Assembly (NCBI GenBank): GCA_903893745.1
Contig: CAITNF010000012.1
Coordinates: forward strand, 1 to 40,185
DNA length: 40,185 bases
Origin: an uncultured Actinomycetes bacterium
GTDB lineage: Bacteria > Actinomycetota > Acidimicrobiia > Acidimicrobiales > RAAP-2
Direction: 5' to 3'
Below the pieces are notes generated by a model that was given only the letters and a program-made list of their open reading frames with translations, ran no database searches and was not told where the DNA came from. Within the stretch, counting starts at the first letter, position 1; each line of letters begins with the position of its first letter. Positions 31,008-39,539 of the stretch are shown in pieces. Both the position numbers and the translations under genes were made by a program.

Positions 31008-32182
31008 AGCGCGCGCAACAGCGCCGCGTCGCCCTGACCGCCACCGCCACAGAGGGCTACGGCGGCCACGCCACCACCACGACGACGCAGCTCGTGTAGT
31101 GCCGTGATCACGAGACGAGTGCCCGACATACCAATGGGGTGACCGAGCGCGATGGCGCCGCCGTTGACGTTGAGGAGATCCTCGTTGATGGCGAGGTCGT
31201 CGGCCGCGGCGAGTCCCACGGCCGCAAAGGCCTCGTTGATTTCGAAGAGATTAACGTCAGCGAGTGAGAGGCTCGCTTTCGCCAGCGCCTTTTGGATGGC
31301 GCGTGAGGGCTGAGTGAGCAGCGAGGTGTCGGGTCCGGCGACTTGGCCGTAACTGACCAGTTCACCCAGTGGTGCGAGCTGGAGCTGGGCAGCCCGCTCG
31401 GCCGACATCACCAGTACCGCGCCACCACCGTCGGAGATCTGCGACGCGTTGCCCGCGGTGATGGTGCCGTCTTTTTCAAAGGCGCCACGTAACGCGCCGA
31501 GTGATTCGCTCGTCGTTTCGCCGCGCACGCCTTCGTCAGTCGTGACCAAAATCGGGTCACCCTTGCGCTGAGCGACGGGTACCGCGACGATTTCTTGAGC
31601 AAATTTTCCCGCCGCGATGGCGGCCGCGGCGAGTTTGTGACTGCGCGCCGAGAACTCGTCTTGACGAGCGCGGCTAATGGTGCCCGCGTTGTAGCGCTCG
31701 GTCGCCAGCCCCATCGCGCAGTGATCGAAGGCGCAGGTGAGCCCGTCGAACATCATGGAGTCAATAACTTTCTGATCGCCAATTCGATAGCCGGCGCGCG
31801 CATTGGGCAAGAGGTAAGGCGCGTTCGTCATTGACTCCATGCCACCCGCGATCACGATGTCGGCTTCACCCGCTCGAATCATGAGGTCGGCGAGGTAGAT
31901 GCTCTGCAGTCCCGACAGGCACACCTTGTTAATGGTCGTGGCGTGCACGCTCATGGGGATGCCGGCGGCCGCGGCCGCCTGGCGCGCCGTGATCTGACCC
32001 TGGCCGGCCTGGAGCACCTGGCCCATCAGCACGGCGTCGACCGTGGCCGGGTCAATGCCCGTGGCGTCGAGCACGCCCTTGATAGCGGCGCCGCCGAGCT
32101 CTTGGGCGCTGAGCGAGCTAAAGGCTCCCGATAACTTTCCGATGGCCGTTCGATTTCCGGCGACGATGACACTGCGCGACAT
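31004..32182 (-). CDS. Acetyl-CoA C-acetyltransferase
   Basis: A 392-residue biosynthetic-type thiolase. Active-site Cys88 is in INKVCLSG, with GGMESMTNAPYLL, NASQISDGGGA, FEINEAFA, the catalytic His in GGAIALGHPIG and the second Cys in ALCGGGGQGDA. It condenses two acetyl-CoA to acetoacetyl-CoA, the first step toward crotonyl-CoA. A full Shine-Dalgarno AGGAGG precedes the ATG. It is divergent from the crotonyl-CoA carboxylase/reductase gene across 87 bp, so coordinated expression is likely. Confidence 0.93.
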   Translation of the reverse strand: MSRSVIVAGNRTAIGKLSGAFSSLSAQELGGAAIKGVLDATGIDPATVDAVLMGQVLQAGQGQITARQAAAAAGIPMSVHATTINKVCLSGLQSIYLADLMIRAGEADIVIAGGMESMTNAPYLLPNARAGYRIGDQKVIDSMMFDGLTCAFDHCAMGLATERYNAGTISRARQDEFSARSHKLAAAAIAAGKFAQEIVAVPVAQRKGDPILVTTDEGVRGETTSESLGALRGAFEKDGTITAGNASQISDGGGAVLVMSAERAAQLQLAPLGELVSYGQVAGPDTSLLTQPSRAIQKALAKASLSLADVNLFEINEAFAAVGLAAADDLAINEDLLNVNGGAIALGHPIGMSGTRLVITALHELRRRGGGVAAVALCGGGGQGDAALLRAL

Positions 32183-32269
32183 GGGGTCCTCCTACGTGTA
32201 TTTGTAACCAATCTTTACGATACTCGCGCGATGTGCGAAACCCTTTGACGTCCAACTATCCTCGGTCAG

Positions 32270-33613
32270 ATGAGTGAAATTATTGACGCCGTCAGAGCTG
32301 GAGCCTCGGGCGAGACGCTGGCCGCGACGCCAATGCCCGCGACCACGCGGGCGGCTTTTGTGCGCCGCGATGAGCAGTCGATGTTCGAGGGCGTCGCGAG
32401 TCGTGACAAGGATCCTCGACGCAGCCTGCATGTTGACGAGGTCGCCATTCCCGAGCTGGCCCCCGATGAGGTCTACGTGGTGGTGATGGCGTCGTCGATC
32501 AACTTCAATACGGTGTGGACCAGTATTTTTGAACCAGTCTCGACGTTCGGTTTTCTCGACCGACTCGCGAAGGAGGGTTACTGGGGTCGTCGTCACGCAC
32601 TCGACTATCACGTCGTGGGTTCGGACGCCTCCGGCGTCGTCGTGCGCACCGGTTCGGCGGTGCGCAACTGGAAAGTGGGCGACGAAGTCACCGTGCATTG
32701 CAATCACGTGGACGATCAAGATCCGTCGAGTCACGACGACTCAATGCTGGCGAGCAACCAGCGCATTTGGGGATTTGAGACGAACTTTGGGGGACTCGCC
32801 GACATTGCGGTGGTGAAGGCCAATCAACTGATGCCCAAGCCCACGCACCTGACGTGGGAAGAGGCGGCGATTAACGCCCTGTGCAACTCCACCTCGTATC
32901 GAATGCTGGTTTCGCGCAACGGTGCACCGGTCACCCAAGGTGACCGCGTCTTAATCTGGGGCGCCTCGGGCGGTATTGGTTCGTTCGCGGTCCAACACGT
33001 ACTGAACTCCGGAGGAATTCCGATTGGCGTGGTGTCGAGTGCCAGCAAGGCGGCGACGTTGCGAGAATTGGGTTGTGAGTTCGTGATCGATCGTCAAGAG
33101 AAGGACTACCGATTCTGGAAGGACGAACACACCCAAGACGAGTCCGAGTGGCGACGTCTCGGCAAGGACATTCGCGCCCTGGTTGGCGACGACCCCGAGA
33201 TTGTCTTTGAGCACCCTGGTCGTTCGACCATGGGCGCGAGTGTGTTTGTGGCCAAGCGGGCCGGCACCATCGTGACCTGTGCGGCGACGAGTGGCTACAT
33301 GATTGAGTACGACAACCGCCACTTGTGGATGAAGCTCAAGACCATTAAGGGATCGCACTTCTCGAACTACCGCGAATCATGGGCCGCGAACCAAACACTG
33401 ATTGACGGCAAAGTCGTGCCGCCCCTGTCGGCAGTCTTTAGTCTCGACCAGGTGGGCGACGCTACGTACGAGGTCCATCACAATCGCCACGAGGGCAAGA
33501 TTGGTATCTTGTGCGCCGCGCCCCGCGAGGGTCTCGGCGTCAGTGACCCCGCTCGCCGGGCCGCAGTGGGCGAAGAGCGACTGACCATCTTTCGCCGACA
33601 CAATGAGGAGTAA
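32270..33613 (+). CDS. ccr: Crotonyl-CoA carboxylase/reductase
   Basis: A 447-residue member of the MDR-type reductive carboxylases. Residues that bind CO2 in characterised enzymes are present: Asn80 (SSINFNTVWTSIFEP), Phe169-Glu170 (IWGFETNFGG) and His363 (KGSHFSNY). The NADPH site is IWGASGGIGSFAVQ (229-242). It converts crotonyl-CoA, CO2 and NADPH to ethylmalonyl-CoA, the hallmark step of the ethylmalonyl-CoA pathway. TATCCT lies 7 nt before the ATG. The epimerase gene begins 3 nt after its stop. Confidence 0.95.
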   Translation: MSEIIDAVRAGASGETLAATPMPATTRAAFVRRDEQSMFEGVASRDKDPRRSLHVDEVAIPELAPDEVYVVVMASSINFNTVWTSIFEPVSTFGFLDRLAKEGYWGRRHALDYHVVGSDASGVVVRTGSAVRNWKVGDEVTVHCNHVDDQDPSSHDDSMLASNQRIWGFETNFGGLADIAVVKANQLMPKPTHLTWEEAAINALCNSTSYRMLVSRNGAPVTQGDRVLIWGASGGIGSFAVQHVLNSGGIPIGVVSSASKAATLRELGCEFVIDRQEKDYRFWKDEHTQDESEWRRLGKDIRALVGDDPEIVFEHPGRSTMGASVFVAKRAGTIVTCAATSGYMIEYDNRHLWMKLKTIKGSHFSNYRESWAANQTLIDGKVVPPLSAVFSLDQVGDATYEVHHNRHEGKIGILCAAPREGLGVSDPARRAAVGEERLTIFRRHNEE

Positions 33614-33615
33614 CC

Positions 33616-34029
33616 ATGGAATCACTCTTTAGCGAAATTGATCACGTGGCTATTGCGGTTCATGATCTCGAAGCCGCGATCGCGTGGTACGAGGAGGTCT
33701 TCGGCGCCACGGTCGAGCATCGAGAAGTCGTCGAGTCTGATGGCGTCGCCGAGGCGCTGCTGCGCGTTGCCGACTCGTACATCCAGTTACTCACTCCCAC
33801 GCGTGACGATTCGCCGGTTGCGAAGTATCTCGCGAAGCGCGGTGAGGGACTGCACCACGTGGGTTACCGCGTGCGCGACTGTGCGGTGGCGCTCGAATCA
33901 GTAAAGGCGTCGGGTGGACGAGTTATTGATCAAGCACCACGACCAGGTTCGCGCGGCACCACGGTGGCATTTATCCATCCGGCCACGTCATTTGGCACAC
34001 TGATTGAGCTGGTCGAAGATTCACACTGA
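33616..34029 (+). CDS. mce: Ethylmalonyl-/methylmalonyl-CoA epimerase
   Basis: A 137-residue glyoxalase-fold (VOC) protein with the epimerase metal ligands: His10 (IDHVAIAV), Gln in SYIQLLTP, His in GLHHVGYRV and Glu in GTLIELVED. It interconverts the 2R and 2S forms of methylmalonyl-CoA and, in this pathway, ethylmalonyl-CoA. GAGGAG precedes the ATG with good spacing. It is co-transcribed with ccr. Confidence 0.92.
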   Translation: MESLFSEIDHVAIAVHDLEAAIAWYEEVFGATVEHREVVESDGVAEALLRVADSYIQLLTPTRDDSPVAKYLAKRGEGLHHVGYRVRDCAVALESVKASGGRVIDQAPRPGSRGTTVAFIHPATSFGTLIELVEDSH

Positions 34030-34169
34030 GTGAGTGCGCCCGGCGGCGCTGCGCGTGAAATTCCTACTTCGCGGTAACGCTTGCGATACTCGGATGACGC
34101 GCTATTTCGTTGTTTTTTCGACAAATAAGTGAGAACACCCGGGCGCCACCTTCGGTAGCCTGGACTCTC

Positions 34170-35726
34170 ATGGAGCATTCAATGGCCGACCGACTCGCGC
34201 AACTCGAAGCACACAAAGTCCAAGCTCGCGCCGCGGGTGGCGAAGCCGCGCTGGAGCGACACCGCAACAAGGGAAAGATGACCGCGCGCGAGCGCATTGA
34301 GTACCTGCTCGATGAGGACACCTTCCAAGAGCTTGACATGTTGAACCGTCACGGGGCCTCGGGAATGGGGCTCGAGGACACTCGCCCCTACACCGACGGT
34401 GTGATTACCGGCTACGGCAAGATTGACGGTCGTAAAGTCTGCGTCTACTCCCAGGACTTCACCGTCTTTGGTGGCGCGCTCGGCGAGACGCACGGCGAGA
34501 AGATTCAAAAGATCATGGACCTGGCGACCACGATGGGGCTACCTATTATTGGCCTCAACGACGGGGCCGGGGCTCGTATTCAAGAGGGGGTGGCTGGCCT
34601 CAACGCCTACGGGGGCATCTTTCGACGAAACGCTCGCGCCTCGGGCGTGGTGCCCCAGATCTCGGTCATCCTTGGGCCGTGCGCCGGGGGGGCGGTCTAC
34701 TCACCCGCGCTCACCGACTTCATTTTCATGGTTAAAGACACGAGCCACATGTTCATCACCGGTCCCGACGTCGTCAAGACCGTCACCGGTGAGGACGTCA
34801 CGCTCGAAGAGCTCGGTGGGGCGCTCACGCACGCGACGAAGTCGGGGGTTGCGAACTTTGTGCTGCCCGACGAGAAGAGTGTGCTCGATGAAGTTCGTTA
34901 CCTCTTGTCGTTCTTGCCGTCGAACAACATGGAAGAGCCACCGCGCATCTTGACGGGTGACGAGCCCGACCGGCTCTGTGAAAACCTCCGTGACTTGCTG
35001 CCCTCCTCCTCGAATCAGCCCTACGACATGAAGAAGGTCATTACCTCGGTGGTCGACGGTGGCGACTACATGGAAGTGCACGCGACTTACGCTCAGCAGA
35101 TCACGTGTGGCTTTGCGCGCATCGATGGCCACACGATTGGCATTGTGTCCAATCAGCCGCAGATTCTCGCCGGGGTACTCGACATTGACTCGAGTGAAAA
35201 GGCCGCACGTTTCGTGCGAACCTGCGACGCCTTTAACGTGCCGATTGTGTCGTTCGTCGACGTGCCCGGATTCATGCCCGGCACCGATCAAGAGTACGGC
35301 GGTATTATTCGACACGGCGCCAAGTTGCTCTACGCGTTCTGCGAAGCCACGGTGCCGCGCATCTCGGTAATTACTCGCAAGGCCTACGGCGGTGCGTACG
35401 TCGTGATGAACTCCAAGTCCATCGGGGCCGACCTCGCGTACGCCTGGCCCACGGCCGAACTAGCGGTGATGGGGGCGTCGGGAGCTGTGGAAATTGTGCA
35501 TCGCCGCGACCTCGCGAATTCGAAGGACCCCGACGCGCTGCGCGCTACTTTGGTCGAGGAGTACGAAGAGCGCTACGCGACGCCCTACATTGCGGCCGAG
35601 CGCGGCTTCATCGATGACGTGATTGACCCCGCCGAGACGCGAAAAATCTTGAGCCGATCGCTCGACCTGCTGCGCGGTAAGCGCGAGGACCTACCCAAGC
35701 GCAAGCACGGGAACGTGCCCCTGTGA
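34170..35726 (+). CDS. pccB: Acyl-CoA (propionyl-CoA) carboxylase beta subunit
   Basis: A 518-residue biotin-dependent carboxyltransferase. It has the N-terminal NKGKMTARERIEYLLDE block, LNDGAGARIQEGV, a GPCAGGAVYSPALTDF oxyanion region, GPDVVKTVTGEDV, the second lobe VDVPGFMPGTDQEYGGIIRHGAKLL (here cited as VPGFMPG and GIIRHGAKLL) and RKAYGGAYVVM. It carboxylates propionyl-CoA to methylmalonyl-CoA with a separate alpha subunit not in the window. ATG 34182, preceded by GGAG at 6 nt, is an alternative start. A small ORF overlaps its stop as GTGA. Confidence 0.93.
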   Translation: MEHSMADRLAQLEAHKVQARAAGGEAALERHRNKGKMTARERIEYLLDEDTFQELDMLNRHGASGMGLEDTRPYTDGVITGYGKIDGRKVCVYSQDFTVFGGALGETHGEKIQKIMDLATTMGLPIIGLNDGAGARIQEGVAGLNAYGGIFRRNARASGVVPQISVILGPCAGGAVYSPALTDFIFMVKDTSHMFITGPDVVKTVTGEDVTLEELGGALTHATKSGVANFVLPDEKSVLDEVRYLLSFLPSNNMEEPPRILTGDEPDRLCENLRDLLPSSSNQPYDMKKVITSVVDGGDYMEVHATYAQQITCGFARIDGHTIGIVSNQPQILAGVLDIDSSEKAARFVRTCDAFNVPIVSFVDVPGFMPGTDQEYGGIIRHGAKLLYAFCEATVPRISVITRKAYGGAYVVMNSKSIGADLAYAWPTAELAVMGASGAVEIVHRRDLANSKDPDALRATLVEEYEERYATPYIAAERGFIDDVIDPAETRKILSRSLDLLRGKREDLPKRKHGNVPL

Positions 35727-35908
35727 CCCACGGGCTGTCGCCACGACCGGAGTTGGCGCCCGACGACTTGGCGGCGCTGCTCACGGCTGCTGAAGAGGTG
35801 CTCAAAGATGTCACCCGTCGCCAGATTGATCGACCCCCGGCGTGGCGCTTCTCGGGGCGTTGGTTCAACCTGGGGCCCTACACCATGCGTCGGCCGTATC
35901 TCAGCTAG
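35723..35908 (+). CDS. Small acyl-CoA carboxylase epsilon-like protein (61 aa)
   Basis: A 61-residue protein whose GTG start overlaps the pccB stop as GTGA. It shows ELAPDDLAALLTAAEEVL, a predicted amphipathic helix, then PPAWRFSGRWFNLGPY with an Arg-rich end. Actinobacterial carboxylase epsilon subunits are small, encoded right after the beta subunit, and share an EELAAL..W-R pattern, so this is a candidate. The similarity is loose. It overlaps the convergent mutase gene end by 8 bases. Confidence 0.5.
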   Translation: MTHGLSPRPELAPDDLAALLTAAEEVLKDVTRRQIDRPPAWRFSGRWFNLGPYTMRRPYLS

Positions 35909-37868
35909 ACGACTCGATCATCCCTAAGAGGTCGTCCATGATGGCGGTCATCGAAAAGTCCTTCGGGGTGTAGATGGCGGCAACGCCTTGGGCGCGCAGT
36001 CGCGCGGCGTCTTCGTCGGGAATGATGCCTCCGACTACCACCTTGGCGTCGACCCCGGATGCTCGAAGTCCTTCGACAATCGAGGGGACCAAGATCAAGT
36101 GCGAACCGGACAGGATGGAAATACCCACGACGTCGACGTCCTCGTCGCGCGCGGCCGCAACAATCTCGTCGGGTGAGAGTCGAATGCCCTGATAGATGAC
36201 TTCGAAACCGGCGTCGCGCGCGGCGACCGCGATCTGCTCGGCGCCGTTGGAGTGACCGTCGAGTCCGGGTTTGGCGACGAGAAGTTTGGGTGGCGTACCG
36301 CGACGAGCCTGCAGGGCCCGCGAGCGCACCACTAACTCATCAAAGCGCTCGCCACGGGCGCGAACGCCCGTGCGCACGCCGGTGGGCGCGCGGTACTCGC
36401 CCCAGATTTCGCGTAGGGCGCCGGCCCACTCACCCGTCGTGCCACCGGCCTGGGCGAGGGCGATGGAGGGAACCATGATGTTGTCGCCGGGCGCGCTCGA
36501 TTGAGCCACCCGTTGCAGCTCGTCAATCGCCGCGCGCACCGCGGACTCGTCACGATTGCTGCGCCACGACTGCACGTCGTCAATCAGTTCACGTTCCACC
36601 GCTGGATCGACGGTCATAATGGCGTCGAGCGAGGCGCCACTCGTCAGCGGTGAGGGAGTGGTTTCGGTAAAGCGATTAACACCCACCACGATCTGTTCAC
36701 CCGACTCAATACGCGCGACGCGATCGGCCTGGCTGAGCACGAGACGACTCTTCAATTCGTCAATCGCGGCGAAGGCGCCGCCGAGGGCCATGACGTCGTC
36801 GAGTTCAATCTGGGCCGCGACGGTGAGCTCGTGCACCTTGGCGTCCATGACCTGCGAGCCCGCGAAGATATCGGGATACTCGAGCAGGTCGCTCTCGTAG
36901 GCGAGTACTTGCTGCAGACGCAAGCTCCACTGCTGGTCCCACGGTCGCGGCAGTCCGAGGGCCTCATTCCAGGCGGGCAGTTGGATAGCTCGAGCTCGTG
37001 CGTCGGCCGAAAGCGTCACCCCGAGCATCTCGAGCACGATGCGCTGGACGTTGTTCTCGGGCTGCTGTTCGGTTAGGCCCAGTGAGTTGACCTGCACCCC
37101 GTAGCGAAAGCGCCGTAGCGAGGGGTCCTCGACGCCGTAGCGAGTGCGACAGATTTCGTCCCACATCGAGGTGAAGGTGCGCATCTTGGCGACCTCTTCA
37201 ATGAAACGCACGCCGGCGTTCACGAAGAATGAGACACGCCCGACTACGTGGGGCAGGTGAGCGGGGTCGATCTTGCCCGAGTCGCGTACCGCGTCCAGCA
37301 CGTCAATGGCCGTGGCGAGGGCGTAGGCAATCTCTTGGACGGGCGTCGCGCCGGCCTCTTGGAGGTGGTAGCTGCAGACGTTGATGGGGTTCCACTTGGG
37401 CGTGTGGACAATGCCGTAGGCAACCATGTCAACGATGAGCCGCCGCGAGGGCTCGGGCGCAAAGATGTACGTCCCACGGCTCAAGTACTCCTTCACGATG
37501 TCGTTTTGCGTGGTGCCCTGCAGCACGGCCGGGTCAACGCCCTGTTCGACGGCGAGGGCGAGGTAGAGCGCCCAGAGCCACGCGGCCGTGGCATTAATGG
37601 TCATCGAGGTGTTCATCTCGTTGAGGGGGAGTTCGGCGAGAAGTTGGCGTAGATGACCGAGGTGGGCTACGGGGACGCCGACCTTACCGACTTCGCCGAC
37701 GGCCTCGGGCGCGTCGGGGTCGTAACCCGTCTGAGTTGGTAGGTCGAAGGCTATGGAGAGACCGGTCTGACCTCGAGCCATGTTGGCGAGGTAGAGCGCG
37801 TTCGAGGTCGTTGCCGTGGAGTGGCCCGAGTACGTGCGCATGACCCAGGGCTTGTCCCGTGCAACCAT
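35901..37868 (-). CDS. ecm: Ethylmalonyl-CoA mutase
   Basis: A 655-residue adenosylcobalamin-dependent mutase of the MeaA/Ecm type. The substrate domain has YSGHSTATTSNALY, FDLPTQTGYD, GEVGKVGVPVAHLG and WNPINVCSYHLQEAGATP, which follow Ecm rather than methylmalonyl-CoA mutase. The B12 domain has LDGHSNGAEQIA with axial His539. It converts (2R)-ethylmalonyl-CoA to methylsuccinyl-CoA. I chose ATG 37868 because the protein then begins VARDKPWVMRTYSGHS as in relatives. It lies 13 bp after hbd in the same operon, with GAGATCGGA as Shine-Dalgarno. Confidence 0.9.
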   Translation of the reverse strand: MVARDKPWVMRTYSGHSTATTSNALYLANMARGQTGLSIAFDLPTQTGYDPDAPEAVGEVGKVGVPVAHLGHLRQLLAELPLNEMNTSMTINATAAWLWALYLALAVEQGVDPAVLQGTTQNDIVKEYLSRGTYIFAPEPSRRLIVDMVAYGIVHTPKWNPINVCSYHLQEAGATPVQEIAYALATAIDVLDAVRDSGKIDPAHLPHVVGRVSFFVNAGVRFIEEVAKMRTFTSMWDEICRTRYGVEDPSLRRFRYGVQVNSLGLTEQQPENNVQRIVLEMLGVTLSADARARAIQLPAWNEALGLPRPWDQQWSLRLQQVLAYESDLLEYPDIFAGSQVMDAKVHELTVAAQIELDDVMALGGAFAAIDELKSRLVLSQADRVARIESGEQIVVGVNRFTETTPSPLTSGASLDAIMTVDPAVERELIDDVQSWRSNRDESAVRAAIDELQRVAQSSAPGDNIMVPSIALAQAGGTTGEWAGALREIWGEYRAPTGVRTGVRARGERFDELVVRSRALQARRGTPPKLLVAKPGLDGHSNGAEQIAVAARDAGFEVIYQGIRLSPDEIVAAARDEDVDVVGISILSGSHLILVPSIVEGLRASGVDAKVVVGGIIPDEDAARLRAQGVAAIYTPKDFSMTAIMDDLLGMIESSS

Positions 37869-37881
37869 GATGTCCGATCTC

Positions 37882-38736
37882 TTAGCGGCGATAGTTATAA
37901 AAACCGAGACCGGACTTTCTCCCGAGGTTTCCGGCACTCACCATGTGGCGTAGCAACGGGCGCGGGGCCAAGTTCGGTTCAGCAAATTCAGCGTGCAATG
38001 CGTCAAGAATAGCCACTGACGTGTCGAGGCCGACGAGGTCCAAGAGTTCGAAGGGCCCCATGGGAAAACCGCAGCCCCCCTTCATCGCGAGGTCGATACC
38101 CTCGAGCGACGCGACCTCTTGTTCGAGTAGGCGCACCGCGTTGTTTAAGTAGGGAAAGAGCAGGGCGTTGACGATGAAGCCGGCCTGATCTTTTACTTCC
38201 ACGACTTCTTTGCCACACCGTGTGATGAACTCGCTGACTGAGGCAATGGTTTGATCACTCGCGCACAGTGGCCGCACCACTTCAACGACGCTCATTACCG
38301 GTGCGGGATTAAAGAAGTGCACGCCACAGACCTGTTCAGGCCGCGACGTCGCCATGGCGAGCTCCAGTACCGAGAGGGTGCTGGTGTTGGTGGCGAGGAT
38401 GGCGCCGGGTGCGACCACGCGGTCGAGCTCGCCAAAGAGCGCAAGCTTCACGGACTGGTCCTCAACCACGGACTCGATCACGAGGTCACAGTCGGCGAGG
38501 TCGCTCAGATGAGTGGTGACACTGACCCGCTCGCGAATGGTTGCCGCGTCATCGGCGCTGCGCTTGGCGCGCTCGACTTGGCGCGACAGTGAGGCCGTCA
38601 GCGCGTCCAGCAGGGCGTCGGCACTGGCTTGGGAGCGGCTGCGCACAATGACCTGCACGCCAGCCGCGGCCACCACCTCGGCGATACCGCTGCCCATGAT
38701 GCCCGAACCGAGCACGCCCACTTTTTTGAAGTTCAT
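37882..38736 (-). CDS. hbd: 3-hydroxybutyryl-CoA dehydrogenase
   Basis: A 284-residue NAD(P)-dependent dehydrogenase. The Rossmann motif GVLGSGIMGSGIAEV is at 7-21, with DLVIESVVED, NTSTLSV, CGVHFFNPAPVM (catalytic His) and VKDQAGFIVNALLFPYLNN, then KGGCGFPMGPFELLDLVGLD. It reduces acetoacetyl-CoA to 3-hydroxybutyryl-CoA or works in reverse. It precedes ecm in a two-gene operon and so fits the acetyl-CoA to ethylmalonyl-CoA route. TAAGAT lies 6 nt before the ATG. Confidence 0.93.
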   Translation of the reverse strand: MNFKKVGVLGSGIMGSGIAEVVAAAGVQVIVRSRSQASADALLDALTASLSRQVERAKRSADDAATIRERVSVTTHLSDLADCDLVIESVVEDQSVKLALFGELDRVVAPGAILATNTSTLSVLELAMATSRPEQVCGVHFFNPAPVMSVVEVVRPLCASDQTIASVSEFITRCGKEVVEVKDQAGFIVNALLFPYLNNAVRLLEQEVASLEGIDLAMKGGCGFPMGPFELLDLVGLDTSVAILDALHAEFAEPNLAPRPLLRHMVSAGNLGRKSGLGFYNYRR

Positions 38737-38742
38737 CTCCGC

Positions 38743-38748
38743 ATCTTA
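38743..38748 (-). promoter_or_regulatory. -10-like hexamer for hbd-ecm
   Basis: TAAGAT on the minus strand, 6 nt before the hbd ATG at 38736, in the 50-bp divergent gap to the S51-like gene. Confidence 0.5.
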
Positions 38749-38786
38749 CTGGTCAGTAGCCCCTACGTACGTGGAAGACTGAGCCC

Positions 38787-39413
38787 ATGGCGACGTGCAC
38801 CTTAGCGCTGGGGTCCCTGGCCCAACTAGCCCCATTACTGACCGAGCGGGCCTGCGGTGAACTTCCCACCAACGCGGACGTGGTGGTGGTGCCCACGGCC
38901 GCTGCCTTTACCGGCGGCGCCGAAGCGGCGGTGGCGGTCGCGCGGGCGCTCGAGGGGATGGACCTTCACGTTGAGGCGTTACTGGTGATGGACCGCACTT
39001 CGGCGAGTGATCCCTACTTCGTGCAACGGATTGCCGAAGCCGACCTAGTTGTACTGAGTGACGGATCAGCCCTGCACGCGCGTACGGTGTGGCGTGGTTC
39101 GCCCGTCGGCGACGCGATCAACGCATCTGACCGGGTGGTCGCGGTGGGTGGTGTCGCCACCGTGCTGGGTGACGTGATGATTGACCCGCGCGGGGGTGCC
39201 CCCACGATTGGACTGGGTTACCGGTCGGGAGTGATCTTGTGCACGTTGGCCAGTAGTGACCAGCTCGCCCGCACGCGAGCACTGCTCTCGAGTGACGACC
39301 TGCTCGTGACGCTCGGGCCACGAGGTGCGGTCAGTTGTCTCGAAGGTGTGTGGCGTCTGGTGCGCAGTGACGACGCGGTGGTGACCAGGGGAAGCGAACT
39401 CGCCATCCTGTAA
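38787..39413 (+). CDS. S51-peptidase-like protein, nucleophile missing
   Basis: A 208-residue protein with the layout of cyanophycinase/peptidase E (S51): VVVVPTAAAFTGG (32-44), ADLVVLSDGSALHARTV (85-101) and MIDPRGGAPTIGLG (131-144). Where active enzymes have a GSSAGA-type nucleophile elbow, this one reads VAVGGVATVLGD with Ala124, so it is probably not a serine peptidase. No signal peptide. AAGACT lies 6 nt before the ATG. It is divergent from hbd with a 50-bp gap. The function is unknown. Confidence 0.65.
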   Translation: MATCTLALGSLAQLAPLLTERACGELPTNADVVVVPTAAAFTGGAEAAVAVARALEGMDLHVEALLVMDRTSASDPYFVQRIAEADLVVLSDGSALHARTVWRGSPVGDAINASDRVVAVGGVATVLGDVMIDPRGGAPTIGLGYRSGVILCTLASSDQLARTRALLSSDDLLVTLGPRGAVSCLEGVWRLVRSDDAVVTRGSELAIL

Positions 39414-39444
39414 GTAGTAACGCGCCGTGGGCCCTCGGCAAAAG

Positions 39445-39495
39445 AAGAAACGCCCACCTCGCTTGCGGGCTTAGGGCAGGAGGTGGGCGTTTCTT
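39445..39495. terminator. Bidirectional terminator
   Basis: A 16-bp perfect stem (AAGAAACGCCCACCTC with its complement) around a 19-nt loop, flanked by A-rich sequence on the left and TTTC on the right. It lies between convergent genes ending at 39413 and 39540. Confidence 0.85.
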
Positions 39496-39539
39496 TCAAT
39501 CATGGCTCTCGTTATCACGAGTGGCCGAGGTAAGAGTGT

